Positions 52,256 to 60,492 of a stretch of DNA of 64,000 bases are shown one piece after another; positions within the stretch are counted from its first letter, which is position 1, and every line of letters starts with the position of its first letter. Origin of the DNA: Microbacterium oleivorans NBRC 103075 (GTDB lineage Bacteria > Actinomycetota > Actinomycetes > Actinomycetales > Microbacteriaceae); contig NZ_BCRG01000001.1 of assembly GCF_001552475.1 (NCBI RefSeq), positions 186,001-250,000 of the forward strand, in the 5' to 3' direction. Below the pieces are notes generated by a model that saw only the letters and a list, made by a program, of their open reading frames with translations, searched no databases and was not told where the DNA came from. The position numbers were made by a program, and so were the translations under genes.

Positions 52256-53778
52256 GTGGCGCAGTCGCGACCTCCCACTACGCCGCGACCTCCGCGGGAG
52301 AGCGCGCGCTCCGCAGGGGCGGCAATGCCATCGATGCCGCGATCGCCGCCGCTGCCGCCCTGTGCGTCGTCTATCAGAACAACGTCGCGCTCGGCGGTGA
52401 CCTCGTGGCACTCGTGCGCGACCCGAGCGGCCGCATCCGCTTCGTCAATGCGACCGGTCGCGCGCCGCGTGCGCAATCGCTCGAGGCGCTCCGTGAGCGT
52501 CACGGCGACGCCTTGCCCGACCGCGGCGTCGACACCGTCACGGTTCCCGGTGGCGTCGCGGGCTGGGGTGCGCTGCACGGTCTCGGCGGGCGCCTCGAGC
52601 TCGCCGACCTACTCGAGGATGCACGACTGCTGGCTGAAGAGTCGCCCGTCTCCCGGTCGACCGCGGCCGCCATCGTGATCGAGCGGGATGCCCTGGCCGC
52701 CGACCCGGGATGCGCCGCACTGTTCCTGCCCGGCGGGGAGGCTCTGGGTGTGGGGGTGCCGTTGCGCCAACCGGCGCTCGCTCGCACCCTCGCCGAACTG
52801 CAGCGGCACGGCATCGATGCCTTCTACCGCGGCGACCTCGCCGACAGGTGGGTGGCAGGACTCCGCGGCCTCGGCTCCCTGATCGACCTCGACGACACCC
52901 GCGATTACCGTCCCGTCGTCACCGAGCCCCTCACCCGTCGCGTGTTCGGCCTCGACCTCTTCACGGCCGGCCCGAACTCGCAGGGGTTCGCGCTGCTGCG
53001 CAACGTCCTCGCCGTCGAGACGGCCGGTCACGCCGACCCGCTGGGGAAGGATGCCGCCGCCCTCGCAGCGGCGTTCCGCCAGAGCAACGCCGTCCGCTCG
53101 GCGTGGTTGAACGATCCTGATGTCGGGCCGCACGACGGCCACGATCTCATCGACATCGCGGCACCTGAGGCGTCCGGCGCTTCCGCCCCGCCCGCCACCG
53201 GCGACACCGTCGGTCTCGTCGCCGTCAGCGACGACGGCTGGGCCGTCTCACTCGTGCAGTCGGTGTACTGGGCATTCGGTGCGTGCGTCCTCGAGCCCGA
53301 GACCGGCATCCTGTTCCAGAACCGCGGCACATCGTTCTCGCTCGATGCGGACCACCCCGCCGCGTTCGGGCCGGGCCGGCGCCCGCCCCACACCCTCATG
53401 CCCGTCCTCGTCGAGCGCGACGGGGAACTGCTCTACGCGGCGGCCACGATGGGCGGTCAAGCCCAGGCGCAGATCCACAGCCACCTGCTGCTGCGACTGC
53501 GGCACGGTGCGTCGGCGATCGAGGCGACGAGTGCCCCTCGGTGGGTCGTCGGCATCCAGGACGACGGCGACGCCGAGAACTCCGTGATCATCGAAGCCGA
53601 CGTTCCCCGCGAGGTGCGCGAGGCGCTGTCCGCCGGTGACCTTCGTCCCCGGGTCGTCCCGCCCCGCGACGAAGCGCTCGGCCACTCGAACCTCATCGTC
53701 GCCACCGAGACCGGGTGGGACGCCGCCAGCGACCCCCGCTCTGACGGTTCCGCGGTGATCATCGAGGCGGCACGATGA
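52252..53778 (+). CDS. Gamma-glutamyltransferase-like Ntn hydrolase
   Basis: A 508-residue member of the gamma-glutamyltransferase superfamily. The N-terminal TSAGERALRRGGNAIDAAIA and NNVALGGDLVALVRDPSGRI are conserved. Autoprocessing should occur before Thr319 in GDTVGLVAVSDDGWAVSLVQ, leaving Thr as the nucleophile of the small subunit. FGPGRRPPHTLMP is the conserved Pro-rich block. No signal peptide is visible, so it is probably cytoplasmic, unlike periplasmic GGT. It would break down glutathione or other gamma-glutamyl amides. It is coupled to neighbours by ATGA overlaps at both ends. Confidence 0.9.
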   Translation: MSGAVATSHYAATSAGERALRRGGNAIDAAIAAAAALCVVYQNNVALGGDLVALVRDPSGRIRFVNATGRAPRAQSLEALRERHGDALPDRGVDTVTVPGGVAGWGALHGLGGRLELADLLEDARLLAEESPVSRSTAAAIVIERDALAADPGCAALFLPGGEALGVGVPLRQPALARTLAELQRHGIDAFYRGDLADRWVAGLRGLGSLIDLDDTRDYRPVVTEPLTRRVFGLDLFTAGPNSQGFALLRNVLAVETAGHADPLGKDAAALAAAFRQSNAVRSAWLNDPDVGPHDGHDLIDIAAPEASGASAPPATGDTVGLVAVSDDGWAVSLVQSVYWAFGACVLEPETGILFQNRGTSFSLDADHPAAFGPGRRPPHTLMPVLVERDGELLYAAATMGGQAQAQIHSHLLLRLRHGASAIEATSAPRWVVGIQDDGDAENSVIIEADVPREVREALSAGDLRPRVVPPRDEALGHSNLIVATETGWDAASDPRSDGSAVIIEAAR

Positions 53779-54569
53779 GTACGGCGGAACCGCAGGCATC
53801 CGTCGTTCGGGCACCGTTGTACGCGCTGATCGTCCTGGGCCTCGTCGCCGGATACCTTTCCGGCCTGTTTGGCGTCGGCGGCGGGGTGATCGTCGTCCCG
53901 GCGCTGCTCATGCTCGGCTACGACCAACGGCGGGCAGCCGGCACATCCGTCGCGGCGATCTTCCCCACCGCCGTCGTCGGAACGGTGAGCTATGGGCTGG
54001 CCGGGCACGTCGACTGGATCGCCGGTGCCGCGCTCGCCGTCGGAGTCGTCGCTGGCGCGCAGATCGGATCGTGGCTGCTCGCGCGGCTGCCGCGCCGAAC
54101 GCTGTTCTGGGCGTTCCTCGTGTTCCTGGTCTTCTCGGGCATCAGCCTGTGGCTGAGTGTCCCCCAGCGTGGCGACACGATCGAGCTGTCCGTGGTCACG
54201 GTGATCGCGCTCGTGGGCACGGGCGTGATCGTCGGCATCCTCTCGGGCATCCTCGGCGTGGGCGGCGGCATTGTCGTCGTGCCGGCGCTCATGTTCTTCT
54301 TCAGCGCCAGCGACCTGATCGCCAAGGGCACGTCGCTCTTCATGATGGTCCCCGGCTCGCTGTCGGGCACGATCGGCAACCTGCGCCGGAAGAACGTCGA
54401 TCTGCGCGGCGGCCTGTGCATAGGCATAGCGGCGTGCATCGCCTCACCGCTAGGCCTGCTCACTGCCACGTCGATCTCGGCGTTCGCGTCGAACGTCGCG
54501 TTCTCGATCCTGCTCGCCGCGATCACGGCGCAGCTGGTCGTCAAGAACATCCGCGCCGCGCGACGCTGA
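53775..54569 (+). CDS. TauE/SafE (TSUP) family anion exporter
   Basis: A 264-residue membrane protein with about eight spans. The repeated GLFGVGGGVIVVPALLMLGY and SGILGVGGGIVVVPALMFFF segments are the TSUP family hallmark, one in each half. Members export sulfite or organic anions, for example after taurine degradation. The start overlaps the GGT stop by four bases, so it is part of the GntR operon. Export of a sulfur anion released from glutathione or cysteine degradation is a reasonable but unproven role. Confidence 0.9.
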   Translation: MSTAEPQASVVRAPLYALIVLGLVAGYLSGLFGVGGGVIVVPALLMLGYDQRRAAGTSVAAIFPTAVVGTVSYGLAGHVDWIAGAALAVGVVAGAQIGSWLLARLPRRTLFWAFLVFLVFSGISLWLSVPQRGDTIELSVVTVIALVGTGVIVGILSGILGVGGGIVVVPALMFFFSASDLIAKGTSLFMMVPGSLSGTIGNLRRKNVDLRGGLCIGIAACIASPLGLLTATSISAFASNVAFSILLAAITAQLVVKNIRAARR

Positions 54570-54664
54570 GACCCGTCCCGTCCCGTTCCGCGGCCGGTGG
54601 GCGGCAGCTTCGCGGCACCGTGACGGGGAGCGGCCGTGGTCATCGGCTCGCGTAGCGTGACACG

Positions 54665-55123
54665 GTGACCATCGGCATCCGTCTGTCCCCTCTCGCCGAG
54701 ATCCCGGCGACGACCCTGTACCGGATTCTCTGGCTGCGCGTGAGTGTGTTCGTGGTCGAGCAGGAGGCCGCGTATCCCGAGCTCGACGGGCGGGACATCG
54801 AACCCGGCGCGCTCCTCGCGTGGGCGGAGGAGGACGGCGCGGTCCTCGGGACGCTCCGCCTGCTCGACGAGGGCGAGCGCTGGCGCATCGGCCGCGTCGT
54901 CACGAGTGCGGCGGCGCGCGGCCGCGGGGTCGGCGCCGACCTCATGAGTCGGGCGATCGACGACGCTCTCGAGCGCGATGCGGCGCGGCCCTTCGTCCTC
55001 GACGCGCAAGAACACCTCGCGGACTGGTACGGCCGCTTCGGCTTCATCCAGTCGGGCCCGCCGTTCGTCGAGGACCGCATCCCGCACATCCCGATGGAGC
55101 GCCCGGCAGACGCCGCAGTGTAG
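54665..55123 (+). CDS. ElaA-like GNAT acetyltransferase
   Basis: A 152-residue GNAT protein close to ElaA: LYRILWLRVSVFVVEQEAAY, GRDIEPGALLAWAEEDGAVL, IGRVVTSAAARGRGVGADLM and DAQEHLADWYGRFGFIQSGP. The family acetylates unknown substrates. The GTG start lies six bases after TAGCGT (54653-54658), so a leaderless transcript is likely. The gene stands alone. Confidence 0.88.
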   Translation: MTIGIRLSPLAEIPATTLYRILWLRVSVFVVEQEAAYPELDGRDIEPGALLAWAEEDGAVLGTLRLLDEGERWRIGRVVTSAAARGRGVGADLMSRAIDDALERDAARPFVLDAQEHLADWYGRFGFIQSGPPFVEDRIPHIPMERPADAAV

Positions 55124-55185
55124 GAGACGGATGCCGAGGGCGCGACCCCCATCTGTCCAGGGCAGCGGGGATGCACCATCGACCG

Positions 55186-55521
55186 ATGCTCGAACTCCAT
55201 TACGGCGACGGATACGTCGTCACCACTGACGCGATCGCCGACGCGGTGATGCGGTACGCGAAGACCCTTGCAGAGCACAAGGGCGCCGACCTCATCACTG
55301 TGCCCATCTGGACATCCGAGGGCCCGGCGACGTCGTCGATGCTCATCGGTCCCACCAGTCAGCTCTACACGATGCCTCATCCGGGTCCGGCGACCGCCAT
55401 CGAGGATGAGTCGGCGCTGATGGATCTTCTGAGTCGGAACGATCGCCTCGTCCACCCTCCGGCGTCCGTCAGCGAGTACCCGTACGAGGAGGACGACCCC
55501 TGGTGCGAGGAGTCGTTCTGA
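55186..55521 (+). CDS. Hypothetical protein
   Basis: A 111-residue protein, MLELHYGDGYVVTTDAIADA onward, ending in an acidic PYEEDDPWCEESF. It is cytoplasmic-looking with mixed alpha/beta content and no recognised domain. An in-frame ATG five codons upstream (55171) is an alternative start and has a purine-rich region before it. The gene is between two small enzyme genes on the same strand, without overlap. Its size and acidic C-terminus recall some immunity proteins, but no toxin gene is adjacent. Confidence 0.6.
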   Translation: MLELHYGDGYVVTTDAIADAVMRYAKTLAEHKGADLITVPIWTSEGPATSSMLIGPTSQLYTMPHPGPATAIEDESALMDLLSRNDRLVHPPASVSEYPYEEDDPWCEESF

Positions 55522-55561
55522 AGCGCCCCCGCTGGCGATCGCCGCGGCGTAGTCTCGCCCT

Positions 55562-56107
55562 GTGCGACCGCTCCGCTACTCCATCAACGTGACGCTCGAC
55601 GGGTGCGTCGACCACCGCGCCGGCATCCCCGACGCGCAGACACACGAGCACGCCGCGCAGCAGATCGCCCGCGCTGACGCGCTCATCCTCGGCCGGACCG
55701 TGTACCGGATGATGGAGGATGCCTGGCGACCGCCGGTATCCGAGGCGATGCCGGCGTGGACGCAACCGTTCGCGCGGACGATCGACGAGGCGAAGAAGTA
55801 CGTGGTGTCGTCGACGCTCAAGGCGGTCGACTGGAACGCGGAGCTCGTCTCAGGCGACCTGCGCACCGAAGTCGAGCGGCTGAAGTCCATGCCCGGCGAG
55901 GGGCTCTACACGGGTGGCGTGACCCTTGCGACGGCGCTTGCTGGGTGGGGGCTGATCGACGAGTACACATTCGTCATCCATCCGCGCGTCGTCGGGAACG
56001 GGCCCCGCCTCTTCGAGGGGGTGGCGGAACCGCTCGACCTGCAGCTCGTCGATCGGTTGACCTTCAACTCGGGAATCGTGGCCGAGACCTACGTGCCGAA
56101 TCGCTGA
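55562..56107 (+). CDS. Dihydrofolate reductase family protein (RibD C-terminal type)
   Basis: A 181-residue reductase-fold protein: LRYSINVTLDGCVDHRAGIP, ADALILGRTVYRMMEDAWRP, GLYTGGVTLATALAGWGLID and HPRVVGNGPRLFEGVAEPLD. These are the NADPH-binding and substrate-binding blocks of the RibD C-terminal/DHFR-like family. It is not the housekeeping DHFR. TAGTCT (55550-55555) is six bases before the GTG, so translation is probably leaderless. The substrate is unknown. Confidence 0.88.
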   Translation: MRPLRYSINVTLDGCVDHRAGIPDAQTHEHAAQQIARADALILGRTVYRMMEDAWRPPVSEAMPAWTQPFARTIDEAKKYVVSSTLKAVDWNAELVSGDLRTEVERLKSMPGEGLYTGGVTLATALAGWGLIDEYTFVIHPRVVGNGPRLFEGVAEPLDLQLVDRLTFNSGIVAETYVPNR

Positions 56108-56176
56108 CGGAGCGTGCCGACGTCGGCGTCCTCAACCATCACCCGCGCCGCGCCGGGTGAACGCGGTATGCCTCGG

Positions 56177-57307
56177 TCATCCTTCGGGCGGGGCGATGTC
56201 ACGCCAGGCTGTGACGTGCACGGTCGCGCCGGGGATGATGTCGAGTGAGACCTCCCACGTCAGACGCTCCTGCCCGGTGGACACCGCGAGCCAGAGGCTC
56301 CGGGCGGCGAGGTGTCCGCGCACCGAATTGGCGTCCCAGCCGATCACGGCCCTCGCCGACGAGCCCGGCTGAAGGGTGATGGCCGCCGCGCCGGGGTCAT
56401 CGCCCATGAATGAGCTTCCGTGCTGGACGTCCACCTGCAGAAGGTGGCCGTTCTGGTCTCCGTAGGCGACATCCGGGTACCCGTTGACGACACACGGCTC
56501 ATCGGAGGTGTTCACCAGCGACAGAAGCTGGCCTCGGTGACCGGTGGCAGCGTCCTCCGCCGGAGCCAGGATCGTCGTGTTCGCCGAGGTGCACGCGTCG
56601 GCTGGCGTCGGGCCTTCCGCGGGCGCCATTGCGGGCACGGGCTCACCCGTCGCCGACGGGTCCGGAGCCGCCGCGCCGTCCGGGTCTGCTTGCTGCGCTG
56701 CGGTCGCCTCATCCTCGCGGAGCTGCGTCTGAGTCGCGTCGGACCCGGCCTGCGCGGCGAGTGGCAGACAGATCAATGCGACGGCGGCGATCGCAGACCA
56801 GGCCAGGGTGGGAACGCGTCCTGCGGCGCGAACCCGAGGGGCCGTCTCCGCCGGAGGTGCGATCGGCAGGCGAGCCCACGCGAGTGCGGGGATCCACCCC
56901 AGCGCCACCGCCCACCACGTCGTCACGGGGGTGGTGCCCATCATTCCGAGGGAGCCGCGGATGCCGAAGGTGCCCAGGCCGGTGAAGAAGCTCCCCAGAT
57001 CGAGCACCGCGCCGATGGCGAAAGACGCGAGGATCGCGGCGAGCCAACCCGCGGCGAACGTGGCGCGACCCGACGAGAACCGCGAGGCGAGCACGGCGAA
57101 CACTGCCACGAGCGCGATCGCGACGAGGATCTGAACGATGAACGTCCACGGGGCGGGGCTCGCGAAGGCACCGCGGGCCATGGGCGAAGGGACCATCTGG
57201 CCGAGACTCGCCAGGCTACCGCCGGCGGCGTACAGCAGGAATGGCGCCCAACCGCAGACGAACCACAGGGCGACCAGCACCCCTCCGCCGATCAGACCAC
57301 GCCTCAT
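56177..57307 (-). CDS. DUF4232 membrane-anchored protein
   Basis: A 376-residue protein with about five N-terminal spans (GGGVLVALWFVCGWAPFLLY, IVQILVAIALVAVFAVLA and later). An Ala/Pro/Thr-rich linker near 220-250 leads to a C-terminal extracytoplasmic DUF4232 domain: LLSLVNTSDEPCVVNGYPDV and AITLQPGSSARAVIGWDANS. DUF4232 is a beta-sandwich domain of actinobacterial surface proteins. GGGGGGG precedes the ATG at 57307; the frame is open further up, but no better start is seen. The function is unknown. Confidence 0.82.
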   Translation of the reverse strand: MRRGLIGGGVLVALWFVCGWAPFLLYAAGGSLASLGQMVPSPMARGAFASPAPWTFIVQILVAIALVAVFAVLASRFSSGRATFAAGWLAAILASFAIGAVLDLGSFFTGLGTFGIRGSLGMMGTTPVTTWWAVALGWIPALAWARLPIAPPAETAPRVRAAGRVPTLAWSAIAAVALICLPLAAQAGSDATQTQLREDEATAAQQADPDGAAAPDPSATGEPVPAMAPAEGPTPADACTSANTTILAPAEDAATGHRGQLLSLVNTSDEPCVVNGYPDVAYGDQNGHLLQVDVQHGSSFMGDDPGAAAITLQPGSSARAVIGWDANSVRGHLAARSLWLAVSTGQERLTWEVSLDIIPGATVHVTAWRDIAPPEG

Positions 57308-57360
57308 CGTCCCCCCCGGGCGCCCGCCTTGGCGCGGACGTGACGACCTTACCCATCCGC

Positions 57361-57858
57361 TCAGATGTAGTCGCGCGCGGAGACGACCGCGATGGGTTCG
57401 TGGCGGATCTCCTCGCCGGTGAGGACGACGGCGCAGTTGACCCCGGCGGGCCGGCACTTCAGTTCGTCGATCCGCTGCTGCACAGTCGTCGGGCGGGTTG
57501 CCGGGTCGATGAGGAGGAGGACGACCGACACCTCGGCGCCGCGTGCCCGCTGCCGGGCAGTTTGGATGCCGCCTGCCCACCGGTGCGCACCGCGCTGCGC
57601 GTGGTCGCTGAGCTCATCGTCGACCTGCACGACGATGACGACATGGCGCTGATCGCGGTGGTGGTCCACGACGTGCGCCTCAGCCTTGTGCAGGATGTCC
57701 TTCACGCCGCGAGCGGTGGCGATTCCGCGACCGTCCACGCCGACCACGAGCACTCTGGCCGCAGGGTCGGCATCGCGCGATCGCAGCGGTGCAAGCGCAG
57801 GGATGCGGTCGCCGACCACCTCCGCAGCCACAACCGTCTGCTCCTCGAAACTGTGCAC
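57361..57858 (-). CDS. Hypothetical alpha/beta protein
   Basis: A 165-residue protein starting at a GTG with a very good ribosome binding site (GGGAGGGG). It has three or four strong beta-strand stretches (ARVLVVGVDGRGIATARG, HVVIVVQVDDELSDHAQRG, AEVSVVLLLIDPATRP, NCAVVLTGEEIRHEPIAVVS), the pattern of a small Rossmann-like or vWA/flavodoxin-like fold. No family is recognised. The frame also has an ATG at 57909, but that lies in AT-rich DNA without a ribosome binding site. Confidence 0.6.
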   Translation of the reverse strand: MHSFEEQTVVAAEVVGDRIPALAPLRSRDADPAARVLVVGVDGRGIATARGVKDILHKAEAHVVDHHRDQRHVVIVVQVDDELSDHAQRGAHRWAGGIQTARQRARGAEVSVVLLLIDPATRPTTVQQRIDELKCRPAGVNCAVVLTGEEIRHEPIAVVSARDYI

Positions 57859-57931
57859 GGCCCCTCCCTCGTGAAACTCACACCATAGCCGCTCTGCAGG
57901 AATAGGCAAGCTCCCCGTTTTTTCCTCTGAT

Positions 57932-57959
57932 TTGCCCTTTTTCTTTTCGCGGCTATGGT
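57932..57959 (+). promoter_or_regulatory. Promoter of the structured leader
   Basis: TTGCCC (57932-57937) and TATGGT (57954-57959) are spaced by 16 bases. The surrounding 57910-57960 stretch is T-rich and unlike the rest of the window. The predicted transcript start coincides with the ATG at 57966. Confidence 0.6.
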
Positions 57960-57965
57960 GAGGCC

Positions 57966-58130
57966 ATGGCTATCCACCAGCGACTCGGCGCACTGAACGC
58001 TGCCCCTCGAGGGCGGCGCAGCGTTCGTCGGACCCTCGTTGCGGAGTCGCGAGTCACCTTTTCGCCGCCGGGGGCAGCGAAGCGGATCTCGACGCGCCAG
58101 GGCATTCGATGGGGGACCTCACTCACGTGA
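57966..58130 (+). CDS. Possible 54-residue leader ORF
   Basis: A short frame, MAIHQRLGALNAAPRGRRSV and onward, rich in Arg, ending GIRWGTSLT. Its ATG sits six bases after the -10 box TATGGT, so it would be translated from a leaderless mRNA. The same RNA folds strongly: AACGCTGC/GCAGCGTT (57996-58025) around CCCTCGAGGG, and TTCGC...GCGAA (58061-58081). Rather than a functional protein, it may be a regulatory upstream ORF, because an intrinsic terminator follows 20 bases after its stop. Confidence 0.45.
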   Translation: MAIHQRLGALNAAPRGRRSVRRTLVAESRVTFSPPGAAKRISTRQGIRWGTSLT

Positions 58131-58150
58131 GCCGTGCCCCCTTCGAAGCC

Positions 58151-58182
58151 AACGCGTCGCATCTGCGGCGCGTTTCTTTTTT
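58151..58182 (+). terminator. Intrinsic terminator/attenuator upstream of the DksA-type gene
   Basis: AACGCGTCGCA and TGCGGCGCGTT (58151-58174) form an 11-bp stem with a tight loop, followed by TCTTTTTT. It is the cleanest rho-independent terminator in the window and lies only 15 bases before the ATG of the zinc-finger gene. Transcription of that gene from the upstream promoter must therefore read through it. Confidence 0.85.
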
Positions 58183-58196
58183 GCATGGAGAGTGAC

Positions 58197-58505
58197 ATGA
58201 CCACCGAATCACCCGTCGACATCGACACGGGACCCTTCCGCGCGCTCCTGGAGGAGAGCCTGACCGAGCGACTCGCCATCATCGAGGAGCTGGCGCCGCA
58301 CGCGCTGCCGTCGATCGACCCGATGGCGTATCAGACACTCGCCGCCAACCGCCGCGCCGTGGACGAGATCACCAAGGCGCTCAACCGCATCGATGCGGGA
58401 ACCTACGGACGCTGCGCGCGGTGCAGCGGCTGGATCGCCCCGGCACGCCTCGAGGCGGTGCCCCACGCGGCGACCTGCATCGACTGCTCGCGCGCAGCGG
58501 CGTGA
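58197..58505 (+). CDS. DksA/TraR-type zinc-finger protein
   Basis: A 102-residue protein. The N-terminal two-thirds is a helical hairpin (RALLEESLTERLAIIEELAP, QTLAANRRAVDEITKALNRI). The C-terminus has a C4 zinc finger, CARCSGWIAPARLEAVPHAATCIDC in outline: Cys-x2-Cys, then 15 or more residues and Cys-x2-Cys. Proteins of this type bind RNA polymerase through its secondary channel or act as small regulators. GGAGAG lies six bases before the ATG at 58197. Expression probably depends on the upstream attenuator. Confidence 0.88.
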   Translation: MTTESPVDIDTGPFRALLEESLTERLAIIEELAPHALPSIDPMAYQTLAANRRAVDEITKALNRIDAGTYGRCARCSGWIAPARLEAVPHAATCIDCSRAAA

Positions 58506-58518
58506 CGGGGCGACCACG

Positions 58519-58671
58519 ATGACCCCGTCACCGACTTTCGTCGCGTCCCTTCGTCGATGGGCGCGCCGTTCCGCGTTCGCCGTGCGGGCTCCCTCCGATG
58601 CTGCGCCGCGCACGGGCGACCCGCGGAAGGAGTTCGATCGCGTGCAGGCGGTCTGGTCCGCGTGGCGGTGA
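58519..58671 (+). CDS. Possible 50-residue basic protein
   Basis: A short frame, MTPSPTFVASLRRWARRSAF onward, 13 bases after the DksA-type gene, with GGGG eight bases before the ATG. It is Arg-rich and has no recognised domain. It would be the second gene of the same transcript. The evidence is weak. Confidence 0.4.
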   Translation: MTPSPTFVASLRRWARRSAFAVRAPSDAAPRTGDPRKEFDRVQAVWSAWR

Positions 58672-58681
58672 GCCGCGAGGT

Positions 58682-59494
58682 CTAGGCGCCGCGCTCCGCC
58701 GGCGCGCGGCGCCAGCCGTCGGCATCCTGAACGACGGCACCGGCGCGCTCGAAGGCGTCGAGCCAGCCGGTCATCGGCCACTGACCCCAGCGCTCGTGGA
58801 ACAGAGCGCCGTTGCGGAGGATGTCGTCGACGTGCTGCCACGGCGGCGACGTGGTCGGGTGGTACTGGTGATACGCGTGGGCGCCGCCCGTCCACACGAG
58901 TGGAACCTCCCGGGCACGCATGCGGAAGGCGAAATCGGTGTCCTCGCCACCGTATCCCTCGTACGACTCATCGAACCCGCCGATCCGCCGCCACGTCTCG
59001 GGCGTCAGTGCGAACGAGAGCGACCAGAACAGCGGGTACTCCTCGGCGGCGGCGATCCGCTCCGCATCCTCTGGGGGCATCGGCCGCGCGGCATGAGGTG
59101 CTGTGAGAGCAGCGAGTCCGGCCGGGTCGGATGCCGCGACCCCCTCGGCGAGGTACGTCACCGGTCCGCACAGCACGGCGCCCGGGTGGCGAACGGCGGC
59201 ATCCCGATACCGCCGGAGCAGATCGGGGCCGGGCACGCAGTCCGCATCGAGGAACACGAGCAGGTCCGCGTTCGACGCAGCGGCCGCCCCCGCATTGCGG
59301 CCGGCGGCCAGCCGCAGCCCATCCGACCCCGGCTCCACCCGGAAGACCGTCTCGGCGTCGAGCTCGGGGGGTGCGTCGTCGCCGATCCAGACCACGATGC
59401 GGTGCACGTCTGGGGTCGCGGCGAGGGCTTGCAGCTGCACACGCAGATGGTCCACGCGGGCCGCCGAGCACAGGGTCACCACGGCAAGGTTCAT
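58682..59494 (-). CDS. Family 2 glycosyltransferase
   Basis: A 270-residue GT-A glycosyltransferase. LRLAAGRNAGAAAASNADLL precedes the DxD-like LVFLDADCVPGP. The C-terminal IGGFDESYEGYGGEDTDFAF is the galactosyltransferase-type GGED motif, where Glu-Asp supplies the catalytic base. FHERWGQWPMTGW closes the domain. Start and upstream gene overlap by four bases (ATGA). It should transfer a sugar to a cell-envelope glycan. The donor is not known. Confidence 0.9.
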   Translation of the reverse strand: MNLAVVTLCSAARVDHLRVQLQALAATPDVHRIVVWIGDDAPPELDAETVFRVEPGSDGLRLAAGRNAGAAAASNADLLVFLDADCVPGPDLLRRYRDAAVRHPGAVLCGPVTYLAEGVAASDPAGLAALTAPHAARPMPPEDAERIAAAEEYPLFWSLSFALTPETWRRIGGFDESYEGYGGEDTDFAFRMRAREVPLVWTGGAHAYHQYHPTTSPPWQHVDDILRNGALFHERWGQWPMTGWLDAFERAGAVVQDADGWRRAPAERGA

Positions 59495-60492
59495 CGGAGC
59501 CCGCGCATCGTGTCGGCGATGGCGGTAGCCGCTCGCTGCGGTGCGCCGACGACCTCCCAACGTTCCCACTCCGGCTGGCTCCTCGACGCCTGCTCGACGA
59601 GTGCGGGCCACTGCTCGATCGTCGGCCACTCCTCCGAGACCTGCGCGAGACCCGCCCGCCGCAACGCGCGTGCCGTCTCGAGCTGCTCCTCGAACGGACG
59701 CTCCTGCGGTACGACGATCGCGGGCGCCTGCGCCGCGGCGAGGTCGGCGACCGCATTCTGCCCCGCCCACGACACGACGACGCCCGCCGAGACCAGCGCC
59801 TCCCAGGGGTCGTCCGACCAGACACCGCTGTCGCCGCCGAGGACGTGCCAGCGACGCCCCGTCGCCCGCTCGGCGTCCTCGATGGCAGCCGCTCCGACGC
59901 TCGACCCGCCCGCCCCGGCCAACAGCAGCACGTCGTCGGTGCGCGGGACATCCCCGGCACGGCTAGCGAATCGGCTGATCCCGCCGGTGTGCACGACCTT
60001 GTCGCCGAGCGCCTCGAGATGCGGGGGTGACAGGATGCCGCGGGCCCACGGTGCGAGCACGGTGTCCGCCGCGGCGAATCCGAGCAGGTGCGGCCGGTCG
60101 ACTCGATGACCCGGCTGAGTCATGACGACCGTGCGGAGGCCGAGCAGACGCGCGAACAGCGTCACTTCGACGGAGGTGTCGACGACCATGCCCTCCCACC
60201 GCCCTGCGTTGGCGGCGGCGGCGATGACCGCGAGTCGGGTCCGGTGCCCGACGTGGCCGATCGGGGCCCAGTGCAGCAGCCCGCCCGCCGTCGGGTCGAT
60301 CGGCTCGCCGCCGTCGTCGTCGCGGTCGAGCACGGTCCACGTCCATCCTGCGGGCAGCCCCTTCGGCGCGGGGAGGCTGCTGAGGCAGTCGACCTCCGCG
60401 TCGAGGTGGGGCGCGATCGCCAGCATCCGTGTGAGGTGTCCGCGCCCGTGATGGTGGATGTACCAACCGAGGCGCGGGATGCGGCCGGTCAC
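59491..60492 (-). CDS. Glycosyltransferase, MurG/GT28-like GT-B fold
   Basis: A 333-residue protein. LGWYIHHHGRGHLTRMLAIA near the N-terminus is the acceptor-side glycine and histidine motif of GT-B enzymes. VVSWAGQNAVADLAAAQAPA and IVVPQERPFEEQLETARALR form the nucleotide-sugar site typical of MurG/UGT-like families. It is coupled by four-base overlaps to the genes on both sides, so the cluster is a tight operon. Donor and acceptor are unknown. Confidence 0.88.
   Translation of the reverse strand: MTGRIPRLGWYIHHHGRGHLTRMLAIAPHLDAEVDCLSSLPAPKGLPAGWTWTVLDRDDDGGEPIDPTAGGLLHWAPIGHVGHRTRLAVIAAAANAGRWEGMVVDTSVEVTLFARLLGLRTVVMTQPGHRVDRPHLLGFAAADTVLAPWARGILSPPHLEALGDKVVHTGGISRFASRAGDVPRTDDVLLLAGAGGSSVGAAAIEDAERATGRRWHVLGGDSGVWSDDPWEALVSAGVVVSWAGQNAVADLAAAQAPAIVVPQERPFEEQLETARALRRAGLAQVSEEWPTIEQWPALVEQASRSQPEWERWEVVGAPQRAATAIADTMRGLR

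Noticed and set aside
57702..57977. Minus-strand frame of 91 codons over the T-rich promoter region
   Set aside because: It covers the promoter of the structured leader and the start of a better-supported gene in another frame, and has no ribosome binding site.
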